Source: Bacteroidia bacterium (GTDB lineage Bacteria > Bacteroidota > Bacteroidia > Bacteroidales > Azobacteroidaceae). From it: 64,000 nt of DNA. Below, piece after piece: positions 62,797-64,000 of this stretch. The DNA is taken from NCBI GenBank assembly GCA_025996865.1, contig BNTV01000011.1:9533-73532 (forward strand). The letters are read 5' to 3'. A model generated the notes under the pieces. It worked only from the letters and a program-made list of their open reading frames with translations, searched no databases and had not been told where the DNA came from. Numbering within the stretch: the stretch's first letter is position 1; every line of letters starts with the position of its first letter. The position numbers and the translations under genes are program-made.

Positions 62797-63213
62797 ATGA
62801 GACATATTAATTATAAAACAGGCTTTTTATCCATCATTATTTGTTTCCTGTTTGCAGGAAACACGCCGGCAATGGCTTACGAGGATAATTTTCAAAATCC
62901 AATAAATCCATTTCAGATAAATCTCCTTTCAGTCGGAATCGTTAATCATCCGCAACAAGCGCCCAAAAAGAGAAGTCCCTTTTCAGCCAACCGTCCGCAA
63001 CAAGCGCCCCCTCAGAAAAGTCCCTTTTCAGCCGGGATCAGTAATGGTCTGCAACAAGCGCCCCCACCGCCGGGGCCTCCCGGAGGACCTCCCCTCGGAG
63101 ATGCTCCCGTCGGCAATGGATTCGGATTACTCATCGGGATGAGTATCGCTTACGGTTGCTTCCTTTTCTATAGGAGAAAGGGCAAATTGTCTTATCGTGA
63201 AACCTCGCAGTGA
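62797..63213 (+). CDS. Pro-rich small membrane protein with C-terminal anchor-like tail
   Basis: Unknown function. The 138-residue protein has a signal peptide (FLSIIICFLFAGNTPAMAYE). A repeated Pro/Gln-rich section has QQAP at three places and SPFSA at two, coded by a 45-bp period starting at 62950 and 62995, with a third QQAP block at 63049. Then come PPPPGPPGGPPLGDAPVGNG, one transmembrane helix (FGLLIGMSIAYGCFLFY) and a basic end (RRKGK). This motif-helix-basic layout resembles PEP-CTERM/PID-CTERM-type sorting signals, though I cannot place it in a described class. It starts 7 bp after the M6 protease, so it is cotranscribed and may help its display. Confidence 0.7.
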   Translation: MRHINYKTGFLSIIICFLFAGNTPAMAYEDNFQNPINPFQINLLSVGIVNHPQQAPKKRSPFSANRPQQAPPQKSPFSAGISNGLQQAPPPPGPPGGPPLGDAPVGNGFGLLIGMSIAYGCFLFYRRKGKLSYRETSQ

Positions 63214-63249
63214 CGTAGCGACAAATCATAATAGACATAACTGTAGAAA

Positions 63250-63285
63250 ATTCAGCGTAGATGGAGGTATCTGTCTGCGCTGAAT
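63250..63285 (+). terminator. Weak hairpin after the Pro-rich gene
   Basis: ATTCAGCG (63250-63257) pairs with CGCTGAAT (63278-63285) over a 20-nt loop. A T-run is lacking, so termination is only possible. Confidence 0.35.
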
Positions 63286-63446
63286 GCATTTATGACAAAA
63301 AAATAGTTTTTTACAGGAGCGAAATATTTTTTTTGTTTATTTATCTGTGTTTTGTTGAAAAAAATACATATATTTGCAAAACAATATATAATGTATAATA
63401 TCTTTGTTGAAAATTTGAATTTATAAATGTATGAGACAGATTAAAG
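63282..63446 (+). repeat. Protease leader repeat, copy B
   Basis: Matches 57552-57728 with about 11 bp missing next to the -7 region. It carries TATCTTTG at 63399-63406 with TTTG 22 nt upstream (63373-63376), a plausible promoter for the C10 gene. Confidence 0.75.
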
Positions 63447-64000
63447 TGGTACTATTAATGGCGTTAATTTCGCTATTCATTCTTCCTGTTCGGGCAGAAA
63501 AAGTTAGCTTGGAGCAAGCAGAAAAAGTGGCGCAAAATCAAGGTGTTCATTTCAAACACGCTGTTCACAAGGCAGAAAAATCGAGTTTGCGTAGTTCCAA
63601 CGGTACGGAAAAAGTACTGTATTATGTGTTTGAAAATCCCGACAATCAAGGATTTGTGATTGTTTCGGGCGATGATGTTGCCGTGCCTGTTCTCGGATAT
63701 TCCGATAGCGGGAAATATGACGAAAGTAATCTTAATTTCAAATACTGGATGGATTATTTGTCGCAGGAAATTGCGCAAGCAATAGAGAAAAATGTTCCTC
63801 AAAGTGCGGAAACCAAAGCGAAATGGGAGGCTTATTACAGTGGCAACACATCTTCGTTGAGATCCGCCTCTTCTATTATTCCGCTCGTGAAAACGCTATG
63901 GGATCAAGATGCTCCCTATAATAATTTCTGTCCCACAAACACTTATACCGGTTGTGTAGCCACTGCAATGGCTCAAATTATGAAATACTATAATCATCCG
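63431..64000 (+). CDS. C10-family (streptopain-like) cysteine protease, C-terminus beyond window
   Basis: Secreted cysteine protease of the SpeB/interpain type. 190 codons are visible from ATG 63431 to the right edge. A signal peptide (VVLLMALISLFILPVRA) precedes a propeptide with the C10 inhibitor-like fold (YYVFENPDNQGFVIVSGDDV, then PVLGYSDSGKYD). The catalytic domain begins at about residue 155 (LVKTLWDQDAPYNNFCP), with the active cysteine in YTGCVATAMAQIMKYYNHP near residue 178. The catalytic histidine and any T9SS sorting domain lie outside. Its leader and first codons also occur before the M6 gene. Confidence 0.92.
   Translation, partial: MRQIKVVLLMALISLFILPVRAEKVSLEQAEKVAQNQGVHFKHAVHKAEKSSLRSSNGTEKVLYYVFENPDNQGFVIVSGDDVAVPVLGYSDSGKYDESNLNFKYWMDYLSQEIAQAIEKNVPQSAETKAKWEAYYSGNTSSLRSASSIIPLVKTLWDQDAPYNNFCPTNTYTGCVATAMAQIMKYYNHP

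Overview
The window is from a Bacteroidales chromosome, most likely a type IX secretion (T9SS)-bearing, Porphyromonadaceae/Dysgonomonadaceae-like lineage. Three things point there. There are two SusC/SusD polysaccharide utilisation loci (PULs), one with a hybrid two-component sensor. Several genes are preceded by the Bacteroidetes -33/-7 promoter form (TTTG, about 19-21 nt, TAnnTTTG). The secreted-protease and PorE-like genes imply T9SS. The species cannot be named from the sequence alone.

Layout. 1-8003 (minus strand) is core: a RelA/SpoT gene cut by the left edge, an MltD-like transglycosylase, a DUF5683 membrane protein, ParB, ParA, mannose-1-phosphate guanylyltransferase and a PorE-like OmpA lipoprotein. 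8004-8717 holds a truncated small gene and a repeat. 8718-14249 (plus) carries a CPA2 antiporter, lpxK, a purine nucleoside phosphorylase and thiL. 14442-19413 has an HTH-type gene and two tandemly duplicated 554-residue secreted proteins. 19522-21471 is tRNA-Phe, an AlbA_2 ATP-binding regulator and a restriction-enzyme remnant. 21642-23991 has a sialate O-acetylesterase and an rRNA methyltransferase.

PUL 1 (24133-42089): a LacI regulator with TTAACCGGTTAA operators, SusC, SusD, two glycan-binding-type lipoproteins and two GH38 alpha-mannosidases. A decayed two-gene insertion follows, then an MFS sugar transporter, a cupin and an MtaA-like zinc methyltransferase with the apparent tail of a corrinoid protein. 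This looks like mannoside import, cleavage and cytoplasmic processing, possibly with a methyl-transfer side branch. hisIE and an FtsE-like ATPase (42187-43453) separate it from PUL 2 (43457-57475): a divergent hybrid two-component sensor, SusC, SusD, GH105, GH43 and GH2, which suggests pectic (rhamnogalacturonan or arabinan) targets. 57552-64000 holds secreted proteases: an M6-type metalloprotease with a T9SS sorting domain, a Pro-rich small membrane protein and a C10 cysteine protease cut by the right edge. Both proteases lie behind copies of the same leader.

Most unusual are short palindromic or dispersed repeats that sit in frame inside protein genes: 120 bp in lpxK, about 31 bp in the rRNA methyltransferase and a perfect 28-bp palindrome in a SusD signal peptide. 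Relatives of one family lie between genes, one of them at the joint of a segmental duplication. They resemble the behaviour of Rickettsia palindromic elements. Several decayed genes (retropepsin-like, corrinoid protein, Eco57I-type restriction enzyme) can still be recognised.
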